Source: JAVJST01 sp040219295 (lineage in GTDB: Bacteria > Pseudomonadota > Alphaproteobacteria > Rhodospirillales > Casp-alpha2). Taken from it: a stretch of DNA of 64,000 nt. The DNA is taken from contig JAVJST010000002.1 of NCBI GenBank assembly GCA_040219295.1, positions 143,181-207,180 on the forward strand, written 5' to 3'. A program made the position numbers and the translations under genes. Positions 17,582 to 26,110 of the stretch are shown here, piece by piece. Each line of letters opens with the position of its first letter. The stretch's first letter is position 1. The notes beneath the pieces are model-generated. The model ran no database searches. It was not told the DNA's origin and was given only the letters and a program-made list of their open reading frames with translations.

Positions 17582-17680
17582 ACCCTGGGTGACGCCGATT
17601 AATCCCGCCTTAACCGCAGCGTGTCAGCATCCGGCGAGACTACGAACTGCTCTCGAAACTTCTTGCATCTGGACGGCCCG

Positions 17681-18358
17681 ATGATTCGCATATTTGTAGG
17701 TTACGACCCCCGAGAAGCGGTCGCTTACCACGTACTGTCGCATTCGATCCACGCCCGCGCGAGCAAACCCGTCTCCATCGCCCCCGTGGCGTTGAACGAA
17801 CTCAAGGACGTGTTTCATCGCAAGACTGAGTCGTTGCAATCAACCGAGTTTTCCTTTTCCCGGTTCCTCGTGCCGTACCTCTGTGACTACGAAGGATGGG
17901 CGTTGTTCATGGATTGCGACATGCTCGTGCTCGATGACATGGCAAACCTCTGGGATATGCGCGACGACAAGTACGCAGTGATGTGCGTCAAACACAACCA
18001 CGTGCCGAAGGAAGAAAAGAAGTTTCTCGGCGCCGTACAGACCAAGTACGAGAAGAAAAACTGGTCGAGCGTCATGCTGATGAACTGTGCGAAATGCAAG
18101 GCGCTGACCCCGGACTTCGTCAACACCGCGACCGGTCTCGAACTCCATCGCTTCCAGTGGCTCGAGAGCGAAGACCTGATCGGCGAGATTCCTCACCGCT
18201 GGAACCACCTGGTAGATTACGACCCGGACGTGCCGGTCAACGAGGTGTCGAACCTCCACTACACCATTGGCGGGCCCTATTTTCCGGAATACGAGGAATG
18301 CGGCTACGCTGCCGAGTGGTATCGTGAAAAAGAGCGCATGCTTTACGCCAAGAAATAA
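17681..18358 (+). CDS. Putative GT-A fold glycosyltransferase
   Basis: Start ATG at 17681 (MIRIFVGYDPREAVAYHVL) is chosen over the GTG at 17621 because it has GGACGG nearby and begins with the first beta strand. The 225-residue protein carries the metal-binding DxD in ALFMDCDMLVLDD at about residue 74, and late WNHLVDYDPD and LHYTIGGPYF segments usual for GT8-like transferases. It should transfer a sugar from a nucleotide donor within the cytoplasm. It is in a plus-strand run with the GSCFA and sulfotransferase genes. Confidence 0.75.
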   Translation: MIRIFVGYDPREAVAYHVLSHSIHARASKPVSIAPVALNELKDVFHRKTESLQSTEFSFSRFLVPYLCDYEGWALFMDCDMLVLDDMANLWDMRDDKYAVMCVKHNHVPKEEKKFLGAVQTKYEKKNWSSVMLMNCAKCKALTPDFVNTATGLELHRFQWLESEDLIGEIPHRWNHLVDYDPDVPVNEVSNLHYTIGGPYFPEYEECGYAAEWYREKERMLYAKK

Positions 18359-18397
18359 CCCGGTTGACGGACGTCGCTACCGGCAAGGAGTTGGCTG

Positions 18398-19198
18398 ATG
18401 GACCTTGAAGTAACCCTTCCCCCCACCGCGCAGACGATCAGCCCCATCATGATCACTGCGCCGACCAGCCACGGCGGGACCGCGCTCCTGCAGCGAGCCA
18501 TCTGCAAGAGCGAGAACGCAATCTGCTACGGCGACAACCTTTTCGAGCAGATTCTTAGCATTGTCGACTGGTCGACGAGCCTGATCGAACAGCATCGTCC
18601 GCGCCAGGCTCTCGAGGAAGAGGCCCTGGCGAATGCCCTGACCCGCTCGCCGCTGAAGTGGATGCCGGACCTCGCACCGGAATTCCGCCAGCACATGTCG
18701 TCAATTTTCTCGGTGATCTACAACATTCCCCACTTGGCCGAGCAGTTTGCGCTCGAGCAGGATCGTGCAGTTTGGGCCATGATCCGCCAGGAGATTCCGG
18801 CCCCACTGATGAACGACCTGCTGTCAATGTTCCCCAACGGCAAGGCAATCATCGTCCACCGCAATCCGTTCGATACCATCGCCGATCTGCTGCAAGACCG
18901 GCCCGACAGCGACGTGTCGTCGCTCTGTGAACTCTGGAACATGGGCATGGACGGTTATCTAAGGTTCAGCGATGCCCGCGCCCTGAAACTTCGCTACGAG
19001 GATTCGACTGACGATCCAGCCGGATTCGCGGAGAAAGTCGCTGAGTTTACCGGAATCAGGGGATTTCCGACGTCAGGTATCGATGCCGGCAACGAGGCCG
19101 AAAACGAGGCTACACACACACTGAACGACGTGCGGATCGGGGAGATCCGCACGGCTTGTGCAGACATGCTGACGGTGTATTACCCGGAACTGGCCTGA
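18398..19198 (+). CDS. Sulfotransferase family protein
   Basis: A 266-residue protein. Residues 18-34 include ITAPTSHGGTALLQRAI, a variant of the PAPS loop, and about residue 148 AIIVHRNPFDTIADLL supplies the 3'-phosphate motif. LRYEDSTDDPAGFAEKVAEF is the usual late sulfotransferase segment. The first loop departs from the common PKSGTTW form, so activity is less certain than for the gene at 2798. It is the last gene of the glycan region and converges with flbT; the seven-base stems GCCTGAC/GTCAGGC at 19193-19210 span both stop codons. Confidence 0.75.
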   Translation: MDLEVTLPPTAQTISPIMITAPTSHGGTALLQRAICKSENAICYGDNLFEQILSIVDWSTSLIEQHRPRQALEEEALANALTRSPLKWMPDLAPEFRQHMSSIFSVIYNIPHLAEQFALEQDRAVWAMIRQEIPAPLMNDLLSMFPNGKAIIVHRNPFDTIADLLQDRPDSDVSSLCELWNMGMDGYLRFSDARALKLRYEDSTDDPAGFAEKVAEFTGIRGFPTSGIDAGNEAENEATHTLNDVRIGEIRTACADMLTVYYPELA

Positions 19199-19204
19199 CG
19201 CTGG

Positions 19205-19699
19205 TCAGGCGCTAGCGCCCTTTCCCGCTTCGTCGGTGTCGACTTCTTCCGCATCACCCTCGATCACGTCATCGATACCGCCGCCTGTCTCCGCGAACTC
19301 TTCGACCGCGCGCTCCAGATCCTTGAGAACCCCCTGCTGGTGCAGGATCAGTTTCTGCGAACTCTTCAGCGCGGGATAGAGCTTGCCTTCGTAGACCTTG
19401 TCCTTGATCTCGTCGACAATCTCCGCCGCGCTCGGGCACGCATCTAGATACTGGTCGATGTAGAGCCAGAACTGGTTGAGGTACGTCTCCGCGTGCTCCG
19501 GGAACAGGTACGCGCTCTGCAACGCGAAATAGACTCGCGTCGCCGGCGTCACGGATTGTTCCTCGCTGAGGATCTCCTTGCCGCGAAGGATTGCCGCCTG
19601 ATTGTGGACGACGAACTTGGTGTGCGGCGACGCCGCTTCAAGCACCGCTCCGTTGATGATGATCCGGTCGCCCTGTTTCATTTCAAGCTTGAGTGGCAT
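19205..19699 (-). CDS. flbT: FlbT, flagellin post-transcriptional regulator
   Basis: A 164-residue protein starting MPLKLEMKQGDRIIINGAV, the standard FlbT N-terminus; AAGGGAG 8 bases before ATG at 19699 fixes the start, although the frame stays open to 19792. In Caulobacter FlbT binds flagellin mRNA and represses its translation until hook assembly. The usual partner FlaF is not next to it here. The acidic tail (GGIDDVIEGDAEEVDTDE) is longer than in the typical protein. Transcribed away from fliK. It stands between the glycan locus and the hook genes. Confidence 0.9.
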   Translation of the reverse strand: MPLKLEMKQGDRIIINGAVLEAASPHTKFVVHNQAAILRGKEILSEEQSVTPATRVYFALQSAYLFPEHAETYLNQFWLYIDQYLDACPSAAEIVDEIKDKVYEGKLYPALKSSQKLILHQQGVLKDLERAVEEFAETGGGIDDVIEGDAEEVDTDEAGKGASA

Positions 19700-20011
19700 T
19701 CTGCGAACTCCCTTTCCGGCGAACCGGTGCAACGCCTTGAATATGAGCCTGTTTGCTGATCGGTCAAGCATTGGCCCGTTGATCGTTGCCACCGGAGGTT
19801 CCGCGCCTCACACGGAAACCCGTGGTCGCGCTAGGCAGTTTCTACCCACACGACAGGGAAATTGCCGCGCACTGATCCGCCGCGGGCCGTAATTCCTGCC
19901 GCCCTGCTTCTGTCTTTTTTGTTTTATTTCAATTGTCTATGTCGCATCCAAGACTTGGCAAACCTCTTGCTTCTAAAGGCGGGACGATAACTCGCGACGG
20001 GACCTTTTCTC
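19700..20011. other. Divergent intergenic region flbT/fliK (312 bases)
   Basis: No protein or RNA gene is visible here. It holds the flbT ribosome-binding site at its left end and the sigma-54 promoter for fliK at its right end. A T-rich stretch at 19911-19930 lies upstream of that promoter and could allow bending or activator binding. I see no TTAA-type CtrA site. Confidence 0.6.
19955..19972 (+). promoter_or_regulatory. Sigma-54 promoter of the fliK-flgD-flgE operon
   Basis: TTGGCAAACCTCTTGCTT carries GG and GC doublets at the exact -24/-12 spacing (GG at 19957-19958, GC at 19969-19970) and matches the consensus YTGGCA-N6-TTGCW except for the base after GGCA. The predicted start of transcription is near 19982, 30 bases before the fliK ATG. 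In alphaproteobacteria such promoters for hook genes are activated by FlbD, encoded in this window. Confidence 0.85.
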
Positions 20012-21751
20012 ATGGATGTACAGAAAGTAGCCGCTCAGTCCGCCACTAGTACGCAGCAGACGGGACAGCGCAAGGACGACGAGAAACCGTCGACCCTGTC
20101 CTCGTTCATCGACATGATCCGCAAACCGATGATCCTCGCCGGACCGGAGCTCGATCCGTTCAGCGCGCACAACGAGTATGCGAACGCAAAGATCGACCAG
20201 AAGGCCGACCAGCCGCAGGACGGACACGACAACCGCCGCGAGGACAACGTTCGCACCGACCGGGCATCGCAGGATGATCGGCCGGACGACGAGCAGGCGA
20301 CGCGCGAGACCCGGGACGACAACAACAACGAAACCAGGAACGATGACGGTGACGAGCCGAAACCCGTGAGAGCGGACGCCGACGACGCCGGTGACGATGC
20401 CCGAGATTCTGGCAATGGCAACGAAACTGTGGAGAACAAGACCAAGTCCGACGACTTGAACGAGCCTGCCGGCAAGACCGACGGTGACGATAGCGCCAAC
20501 GCGGCGGTCGCGGCGGATAAGGGCGCAGAGACCTCGGAGAACGCCGCCGATGCCAAGCTGGCGTTGGCGCCGGCGCTCGACAAACTACGCGACGCAACGC
20601 AGTCCGGTGACGGCAAAGCCGTTGCCAATGCCGCGATGACCGTTGCGGCGGTCGCGCCAGGCAGCGATGCCAATCGTCCCGGCATCGCGCGGAACAACGT
20701 CAATCCACAGCAGCAGCAACAGACACCCGCCGAGGCGGCGCACAACCGCTCGCAAACGGCGCAAGACGCCATGGCTCGTGTCGGCACACCGGCGGCTTCC
20801 GCCGACGATGCTGCCCAGAGGGCGGTCGGCAACGCGCAGAAATCTGCCGCAGATCAGCAGGCGCAGGCCCTAGCTGCCCAGATCAAGCCGGAGAAGCCGG
20901 TCAAGGTACAGGTCCGTGTAAACGATCGTGGTGCCCCATCGGCGAACAACGCACAGCAGTCCGAGACCGCAAATGCTCAATCGCGGGGCCAGACCGCACA
21001 AACCGTAGCGAAACCGATCTCAGCAACAGTCACCAACCCGCAGCAGGTCGCCAGCAACGTCCAGGCCGAGGCCCGCGCCGAACAGGTCGCCAATGCCCAG
21101 GCGCAGGCGCAGGCACAACTGCAGGCGGCAAAGGTCGTTGCCGACAGTGCTGCGGAAGCGGGCCTCAACCGCGCCGCCGCCCGTGTTGCCACTGGCAGCA
21201 CACAGGCCGTGGGCGGTTCGGAGGCATCCAACGCCACCGGACAGGCGACGGCCCAGACGCAGCAGACGGGCGATGCACAACGCGCCGCCCAAGCCCAGAC
21301 GGCCCGGCAGTCTGCCCCGACGCGTCCGGTCGTCCAGCAGATCAGCGTCAACATTTCCAAGGCGATTGCCGACGGACTGGACAAGATCAACATCAACCTC
21401 CGCCCCGAACAACTCGGTCGCGTCGAGGTCAAGCTAGAGGTCAGTCACAATGGACGCGTAAGCGCCCATATCGTGGCCGATCGCCCGGAAACGCTTGAAA
21501 TCCTGCGGAACGATGCCCGCAGCCTGGAGAAAGCATTGCAGGAAGCCGGTTTTGATACCGGTGCCGGTGATCTCAGCTTCGATCTGCGCCAGCAGGAGAA
21601 CAATCAGGACGGCGCCCAAGACGGATCGAGCATCGCCGGCGGCCAAGGCGAAACAGATACCGGCGACGCAGAAGCGGAACTCGCCCAAATGCTGATCAAC
21701 GGAGAACCGTTGCACATCATCAGCGAAGACCGAGTGGACATCCGGGCCTGA
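20012..21751 (+). CDS. fliK: FliK, flagellar hook-length control protein
   Basis: A 579-residue protein with very low-complexity, Asp-, Ala- and Gln-rich N-terminal 440 residues and a folded C-terminal domain of about 100 residues (VNISKAIADGLDKININL, RVEVKLEVSHNGRVSAH), the Flg_hook domain. FliK measures hook length and switches the export gate from hook to filament proteins. Long disordered N-termini are normal for it. The three-gene order fliK-flgD-flgE is classical. The sigma-54 promoter lies 40 bases upstream. A second FliK-like gene is at 36375. Confidence 0.85.
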   Translation: MDVQKVAAQSATSTQQTGQRKDDEKPSTLSSFIDMIRKPMILAGPELDPFSAHNEYANAKIDQKADQPQDGHDNRREDNVRTDRASQDDRPDDEQATRETRDDNNNETRNDDGDEPKPVRADADDAGDDARDSGNGNETVENKTKSDDLNEPAGKTDGDDSANAAVAADKGAETSENAADAKLALAPALDKLRDATQSGDGKAVANAAMTVAAVAPGSDANRPGIARNNVNPQQQQQTPAEAAHNRSQTAQDAMARVGTPAASADDAAQRAVGNAQKSAADQQAQALAAQIKPEKPVKVQVRVNDRGAPSANNAQQSETANAQSRGQTAQTVAKPISATVTNPQQVASNVQAEARAEQVANAQAQAQAQLQAAKVVADSAAEAGLNRAAARVATGSTQAVGGSEASNATGQATAQTQQTGDAQRAAQAQTARQSAPTRPVVQQISVNISKAIADGLDKININLRPEQLGRVEVKLEVSHNGRVSAHIVADRPETLEILRNDARSLEKALQEAGFDTGAGDLSFDLRQQENNQDGAQDGSSIAGGQGETDTGDAEAELAQMLINGEPLHIISEDRVDIRA

Positions 21752-21784
21752 GAAATCATCGGGGATCCGGGATCGAGGACATAA

Positions 21785-22543
21785 ATGTTAGACGCAGTTG
21801 CCAATAACGCGGTTCAATCCGCCTCCGAGACGAAGGGCGATCTCGCCAGCCAGCGTCTGGCTGACGACCTAAACCAGTTTCTCAATCTGCTAGTGACGCA
21901 GCTGGAAAATCAGGATCCGCTCGATCCGCTTGATCCGAACGAGTTCACCTCGCAGCTGGTCCAGTTTGCCAGCGTCGAACAGCAGATCTACCAGAACCAG
22001 AATCTCGAAGACATGCTGGCACTACAGAGATCTAGCCTGATGGGCGACGCCGTGAGCTATATCGGCGCTCAGGTCGAGGTCAACGGCAACCAGTTGCCGC
22101 TCGAGAACGGTATCGCACAGTTCAAGTACAAGCTCGAGGGCGACGCCAAATCGTCGACCATCATGATCTCGGATGAGAGCGGTCAAGTCGTCTTCTTTAC
22201 CCAGGGCGAGACAGACGCGGGCACGCATGACGCAGTTTGGCCAGGATTGGATAACTTCGGCTTCCCGCTCGATGACGGCGTTTACACGGTCAACGTTTCG
22301 GCGGTCGACGTCGAGGGCAAATCGGTGAACGTCGACACCAACATCGTCGGCACTGTCAAAGGCGTCTCGATGGAGAACGGCGAGGTTCTGCTATCCCTCA
22401 CCGGCGCGGATTACAAGCTTGATGACGTCATCTCAGTGCGCGGCCAACTCGGTCTGCAGCGCGTCGTTGATGATCCCGATGCCGGCTCCGGTGACGGCGC
22501 CAGTGGCGACGGCACAGGCGGTGACGACACCTCCGGTACTTAG
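21785..22543 (+). CDS. flgD: FlgD, flagellar hook assembly (cap) protein
   Basis: A 252-residue protein. The N-terminal LNQFLNLLVTQLENQDPLDP is the FlgD signature that attaches the cap, followed by EFTSQLVQFASVEQ. Residues 90-210 form the fibronectin-like/tudor domains (ISDESGQVVFF, VYTVNVSAVDVEG). FlgD caps the growing hook and promotes addition of FlgE. Starts 33 bases after the fliK stop with GAGGAC upstream of ATG; same operon. The tail is Gly/Asp-rich. Confidence 0.92.
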   Translation: MLDAVANNAVQSASETKGDLASQRLADDLNQFLNLLVTQLENQDPLDPLDPNEFTSQLVQFASVEQQIYQNQNLEDMLALQRSSLMGDAVSYIGAQVEVNGNQLPLENGIAQFKYKLEGDAKSSTIMISDESGQVVFFTQGETDAGTHDAVWPGLDNFGFPLDDGVYTVNVSAVDVEGKSVNVDTNIVGTVKGVSMENGEVLLSLTGADYKLDDVISVRGQLGLQRVVDDPDAGSGDGASGDGTGGDDTSGT

Positions 22544-22551
22544 GAGATAAC

Positions 22552-22570
22552 CGGGCCACCGAGCGGCCCG
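22552..22570 (+). other. Hairpin between flgD and flgE
   Basis: CGGGCC (22552-22557) and GGCCCG (22565-22570) form a perfect 6-bp stem with a 7-base loop, 8 bases after the flgD stop. There is no T-tract, so it is not an intrinsic terminator; it could limit readthrough or protect the flgD end of the message. Function is not established. Confidence 0.3.
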
Positions 22571-22657
22571 CTAGCGAATGTCCCGCAAGGGAACTGAAAC
22601 AACGGACGACTATGGCGGCTAAACCGAATACGGCGCCGCTGACATAAGGAGGAAGTG

Positions 22658-25375
22658 ATGAGTCTATTCGGTGCTTTGACTTCGGGGGTTTCCGGCCTCA
22701 GCGCGCAATCGAGCGCCATGGGCGCCATCGCCGACAACGTGACCAACGTGAACACCATTGGCTACAAGAGCACCAATGTGCAGTTCCAGACGCTGGTGAC
22801 GGCTCAGGTTTCCCTGACGCAGTACTCACCGGGCGGTGTGCAGTCCTCGCCGCAAACCGGCGTCGACGTCCAGGGCCTTCTGCAGGCCTCGACCTCCGCG
22901 ACAGACGTCGCGATCTCGGGCCAGGGTTTCTTCGTCGTCAACGAGGCGGCAGAGCCCGGTGTCGGCGACCTCTTCGCCTACACCCGCGCCGGCTCGTTCG
23001 GTGTCGACAGCGACGGCTTCCTGCAGAACGTCTCCGGTTGGTATCTTCAGGGCTGGCCGCTTCAGCCTGCAGGCAACTCGACCACAGGTTTCGCGACGGT
23101 CACGGTCGGCGCCGATACCTTTGTCAAGGCGTATCAGGACACGGACGGCACGACGGTCGCGATCAACGACAACATCGTCAGCCGCGATGATCTGCGGCCG
23201 ATCAACCTGAACACCATCGGCGGCACAGCGCAGGAGACGACAGCAATCCGGCTCGGCGCCAACCTGCCTGCCGGCGCGGATGTCGGTGACGATCACAAGG
23301 CCAACGTCGTGATCTTTGACACTCTCGGCAACAGCCACAACCTCGAGCTCGTGTTCGACAAGCAGTCGGAAAATGCATGGGGCGCCGCCCTCGAAGCGCC
23401 CGAGGGTTCGGCGACGATCGAACTGCACGGAACGGACGATACGGACTCGACGCCGGACGTCTTCGCTGCCGCCGGCATTATCGAGTTCACGGGGGTTCCG
23501 TCGGACGGTGAGCAAATCATCATCGACGGCATCACCTTTGAGTTCGACACCGACAGTACCGTGACTGAAACCGAAACCCTTCGCCAGGTCGACATCAGCG
23601 CATCGACGGTGACCGAAACAACCGACGTGACGCCAATCCTGAAGACCGCGATCGACAACTCCAACCTCAAGGAGACCAGCCGTTTCGTGGCTTCGGGCAG
23701 CAACATCGCGATCACCCAGTCGATCATGGGTGACGCGATCTCGGTCGATGTCAGCAACATCCTGACCGTTCGCCAGGTCGCCGCAAACGACGATGCCGGC
23801 ACGTTCACGGTTGAGGAAATCGACTTTGCCTACAAGAACGGTGCGCGGCTGGACTTCCTGAACGACATCGCGCAAGCGAGCTCCAGTAACGACTTTGTCG
23901 TCACCGGCAGCAATACCATCACCGGCGATGCGGGCACATTCGATAACTTCGCCGTCGGCGACGTGGTCGTCCTGACGAACTCCGACACGTCGGCAAACGA
24001 TCTTAAAGTCGTGATCTCTGCCGTGGCCACGAATGGCAGCTCGATCACGGTCGGCACCACCGCCGGCGTGCACGGCACCGCGAGCACGACGCCGCTGACC
24101 AACGACGCAGCAGACGCCACCATGACCGTAACCCGCAGCTATGATGGCGAGCAGATCACGATCCAGACCGGAACCTCTACCTCGCAGATATTCGAGATGC
24201 GCGACGGTGAACTGACTCCGCAGGCGACGTCAACGAACCAGTTCACGGTTGCGGGTACTGCGGGCGCTTCGCCGACCATAACGGCAACGACAGTCGGTAC
24301 GTTCCACGGCCTGCGGCCGGGCGATTCGGTGGTCATTACCAACGGCTCAGGCGCCAACAACCAGACGGTATCGATCGGCGCCGTCAACGCCGCCGGCACT
24401 CAGATCACGGTGACCGGCGCAGGCGCTGTGTCTATGGACACCGACGGCGCAGACAGCGACATGACCATCACATTCAACGATACAGCCGGTACCGACTATG
24501 TTGAGATTCCGTCCACGGCCGACAATGCGGACGTCGCGGAAGCGGTAGCGGATGCCATTCAGGCGAACGCCAACATCACCACGCCCAATCGATTCGATAA
24601 CGACGGGACGTCCCTGGTGTTTGAGCAAAGTTCAATCGGTACAGACGTCGACATCACCATATCGGACGTTACTATGGTGTCGGGCGCGTACTCGGCAACC
24701 ACGACGGACGGTTCCGGGAACACGATCTTGGCAGGCACCGAATCTACGGCATCGTCGGCGACCCAGTTCACCCTCATCGAGTCGGATTTCGGCGCGAAAA
24801 AGGCCGCCATCAGCTTCAACGGCGACGGCACGCCCGCGGAGATCAACGTCAACAACGTCGATATTCAGTGGTCCAACGGTGCAAGCGATCAGGAGTTCGT
24901 CAACGCCACATCCGACGAACGAGTCAGCCTGTTCCTCGGCAACACCAACGTTGCCGACGGCATGACCCAGTTCGCCGGTGACTACCAGATCAACTTCATC
25001 AGCCAGAACGGCGCCCAGTTCGGCAACTTTGCCGGTGTTAGCATCGGCGGCGACGGCATCGTCTCGGCCCTGTTCGACAACGGGGTGACCCGCCCGGTCT
25101 TCCAGATCCCGGTTGCCACATTCGTCAACCCTAACGAACTGGAGACGTTGAGCGGCAACGTCTACATCGAGACCGATCTCTCCGGTCAGCCGACGGTCCG
25201 TGAAGCCGGCGAGGGCGGCGCCGGGCAACTCGCTGGTGCGGCGCTCGAATCCTCGACTGTCGACATCGGCGAGGAGTTCACGTCGATGATTGTCACACAG
25301 AGGGCCTTCTCCGCCGCCGCGAAGATCATCACTACCGCGGACGAGATGCTCGAGGAGCTTCTCCGCACGCGTTAA
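22658..25375 (+). CDS. flgE: FlgE, flagellar hook protein (unusually long)
   Basis: A 905-residue protein; many FlgE are about 400-700 residues. ATG at 22658 is preceded by AAGGAGG. N-terminal MSLFGALTSGVSGLSAQSSA and NVTNVNTIGYKSTNVQ are the rod/hook motif; the C-terminal region (VDIGEEFTSMIVTQRAFSAA, TADEMLEELL) closes the coiled D0 domain. Residues around 175-790 form beta-rich D1-D2 and extra domains, with a duplicated segment near 412-605. It makes the universal joint of the flagellum. It ends the operon and is followed by a strong terminator. Confidence 0.93.
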   Translation: MSLFGALTSGVSGLSAQSSAMGAIADNVTNVNTIGYKSTNVQFQTLVTAQVSLTQYSPGGVQSSPQTGVDVQGLLQASTSATDVAISGQGFFVVNEAAEPGVGDLFAYTRAGSFGVDSDGFLQNVSGWYLQGWPLQPAGNSTTGFATVTVGADTFVKAYQDTDGTTVAINDNIVSRDDLRPINLNTIGGTAQETTAIRLGANLPAGADVGDDHKANVVIFDTLGNSHNLELVFDKQSENAWGAALEAPEGSATIELHGTDDTDSTPDVFAAAGIIEFTGVPSDGEQIIIDGITFEFDTDSTVTETETLRQVDISASTVTETTDVTPILKTAIDNSNLKETSRFVASGSNIAITQSIMGDAISVDVSNILTVRQVAANDDAGTFTVEEIDFAYKNGARLDFLNDIAQASSSNDFVVTGSNTITGDAGTFDNFAVGDVVVLTNSDTSANDLKVVISAVATNGSSITVGTTAGVHGTASTTPLTNDAADATMTVTRSYDGEQITIQTGTSTSQIFEMRDGELTPQATSTNQFTVAGTAGASPTITATTVGTFHGLRPGDSVVITNGSGANNQTVSIGAVNAAGTQITVTGAGAVSMDTDGADSDMTITFNDTAGTDYVEIPSTADNADVAEAVADAIQANANITTPNRFDNDGTSLVFEQSSIGTDVDITISDVTMVSGAYSATTTDGSGNTILAGTESTASSATQFTLIESDFGAKKAAISFNGDGTPAEINVNNVDIQWSNGASDQEFVNATSDERVSLFLGNTNVADGMTQFAGDYQINFISQNGAQFGNFAGVSIGGDGIVSALFDNGVTRPVFQIPVATFVNPNELETLSGNVYIETDLSGQPTVREAGEGGAGQLAGAALESSTVDIGEEFTSMIVTQRAFSAAAKIITTADEMLEELLRTR
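23890..24475 (+). repeat. Duplicated module inside FlgE insert
   Basis: Two segments with related sequence lie about 350 bases apart. In the first (about 23890-24145) the key residues are FVVTGSN, GTFDNFAVGDVVVLTN, VISAVATNGSSITV and DATMTV. In the second (about 24238-24475) they are QFTVAGT, GTFHGLRPGDSVVITN, SIGAVNAAGTQITV and SDMTI. The shared order shows internal duplication of an 80-85 residue beta domain, probably exposed on the hook surface. Confidence 0.7.
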
Positions 25376-25437
25376 CGGTTCCACCTGATCGGGCCTGGCA
25401 TTCATACCCACCCGCCGGGCCCGAACGGACAACGAAG

Positions 25438-25465
25438 CCCCGACGCCGCCGGCGTCGGGGTTTTT
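25438..25465 (+). terminator. Intrinsic terminator after flgE
   Basis: CCCCGACGCC (25438-25447) pairs perfectly with GGCGTCGGGG (25451-25460) across a 3-base loop, followed by TTTTT at 25461-25465. This is a strong Rho-independent terminator ending the fliK-flgD-flgE operon and insulating sciP. Confidence 0.9.
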
Positions 25466-25501
25466 CGTTCACCCTCACAAAACCGCAAATTGCCTATTGC
25501 A

Positions 25502-25516
25502 TTAGGTGTTCATTAA
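25502..25516 (+). promoter_or_regulatory. Probable CtrA binding site upstream of sciP
   Basis: TTAG (25502-25505), 7 bases, then TTAA (25513-25516) matches the CtrA consensus TTAA-N7-TTAA with one change, 60 bases before the sciP ATG. In Caulobacter sciP is activated by CtrA, so the site makes sense here. Binding is not shown. Confidence 0.55.
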
Positions 25517-25576
25517 GAGGTCCCCGCTAAGGTCTTTTTATGCGTTCTAGCTCAAGGGATTAACGAGAAAACGAGC

Positions 25577-25909
25577 ATGCAGGAAATGCCACGGGACAGG
25601 ACCGGCCAGTTCGGCGGCACCCTCGCCGTCATCGGACCGGACGGAAAGCGTCTGACGCGCGAGGATCTGCCGCCGTCGGACACGGTTCGCTGGGTTATCC
25701 GGCGCAAGGCGGAAGTCGTCGCTGGCGTGCGTGCCGGGTTGTTGACGCTCGACGAGGCCTGCGAGCGTTACTCCCTGTCGATCGACGAGTTTCTACTTTG
25801 GCAACGTCAACTCGACCGTCACGGCCTTGAAGGGCTCAAGGTGACCCGGATTCCGGATTACCGCGACGGGCACCGCAGCCACAACCACCACAAGCGCGCG
25901 GCAGAGTAA
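25577..25909 (+). CDS. sciP: SciP, CtrA-inhibitory protein (DUF1153)
   Basis: A 110-residue helix-turn-helix protein. The core (PSDTVRWVIRRKAEVV, LDEACERYSLSIDEFLLW, HGLEGLKVTRIPDYR) is the DUF1153/SciP signature. SciP blocks CtrA-dependent transcription in G1 by binding CtrA or DNA, limiting ctrA and motility genes to the right phase. It stands alone between two terminators with its own likely CtrA-controlled promoter, directly before fliF. ctrA is 16 kb away in the same window. The N-terminal 15 residues are variable. Confidence 0.9.
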   Translation: MQEMPRDRTGQFGGTLAVIGPDGKRLTREDLPPSDTVRWVIRRKAEVVAGVRAGLLTLDEACERYSLSIDEFLLWQRQLDRHGLEGLKVTRIPDYRDGHRSHNHHKRAAE

Positions 25910-25934
25910 GAACAAACACATCACCTTTTCGATG

Positions 25935-25960
25935 AGCCCCGGCCAAGCCGGGGCTTTTCT
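25935..25960 (+). terminator. Intrinsic terminator after sciP
   Basis: AGCCCCGGC (25935-25943) pairs with GCCGGGGCT (25947-25955) over a 3-base loop, followed by a T-rich TTTTCTT. It ends sciP transcription 25 bases after its stop codon. Confidence 0.88.
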
Positions 25961-26004
25961 TGTATTCCTGTTCGCCCTCGTCGCTAGGCAAATGTTGCCC
26001 ATCG

Positions 26005-26019
26005 TTAACCACTTGTTCA
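26005..26019 (+). promoter_or_regulatory. Possible CtrA-like site upstream of fliF
   Basis: TTAA (26005-26008), 7 bases, TTCA (26016-26019): one change from TTAA-N7-TTAA, about 92 bases before the fliF start. CtrA activates fliF and other early flagellar operons in Caulobacter. Single occurrence, so support is moderate. No sigma-54 promoter with correct spacing is present in the same gap. Confidence 0.4.
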
Positions 26020-26110
26020 CCCCATTTTCCGTAGCCTGACATCGACGCCGGAACACGCCGACGTGTAACCGACGCTCGCTGGACGGGATTCAGGGACAAA
26101 GGGGTAGACC

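Noticed and set aside
19193..19210. Hairpin GCCTGAC/GTCAGGC between the sulfotransferase and flbT genes as a bidirectional terminator
   Set aside because: Seven-base stem with no T-tract on either side; it covers both stop codons and may be chance.
22826..24073. 415-codon minus-strand open frame opposite flgE
   Set aside because: Antisense to flgE; composition is typical of a shadow frame.
25985..26003. Sigma-54-like GGCAAATGTTGC upstream of fliF
   Set aside because: The distance between GG and GC is two bases too short for a -24/-12 promoter.
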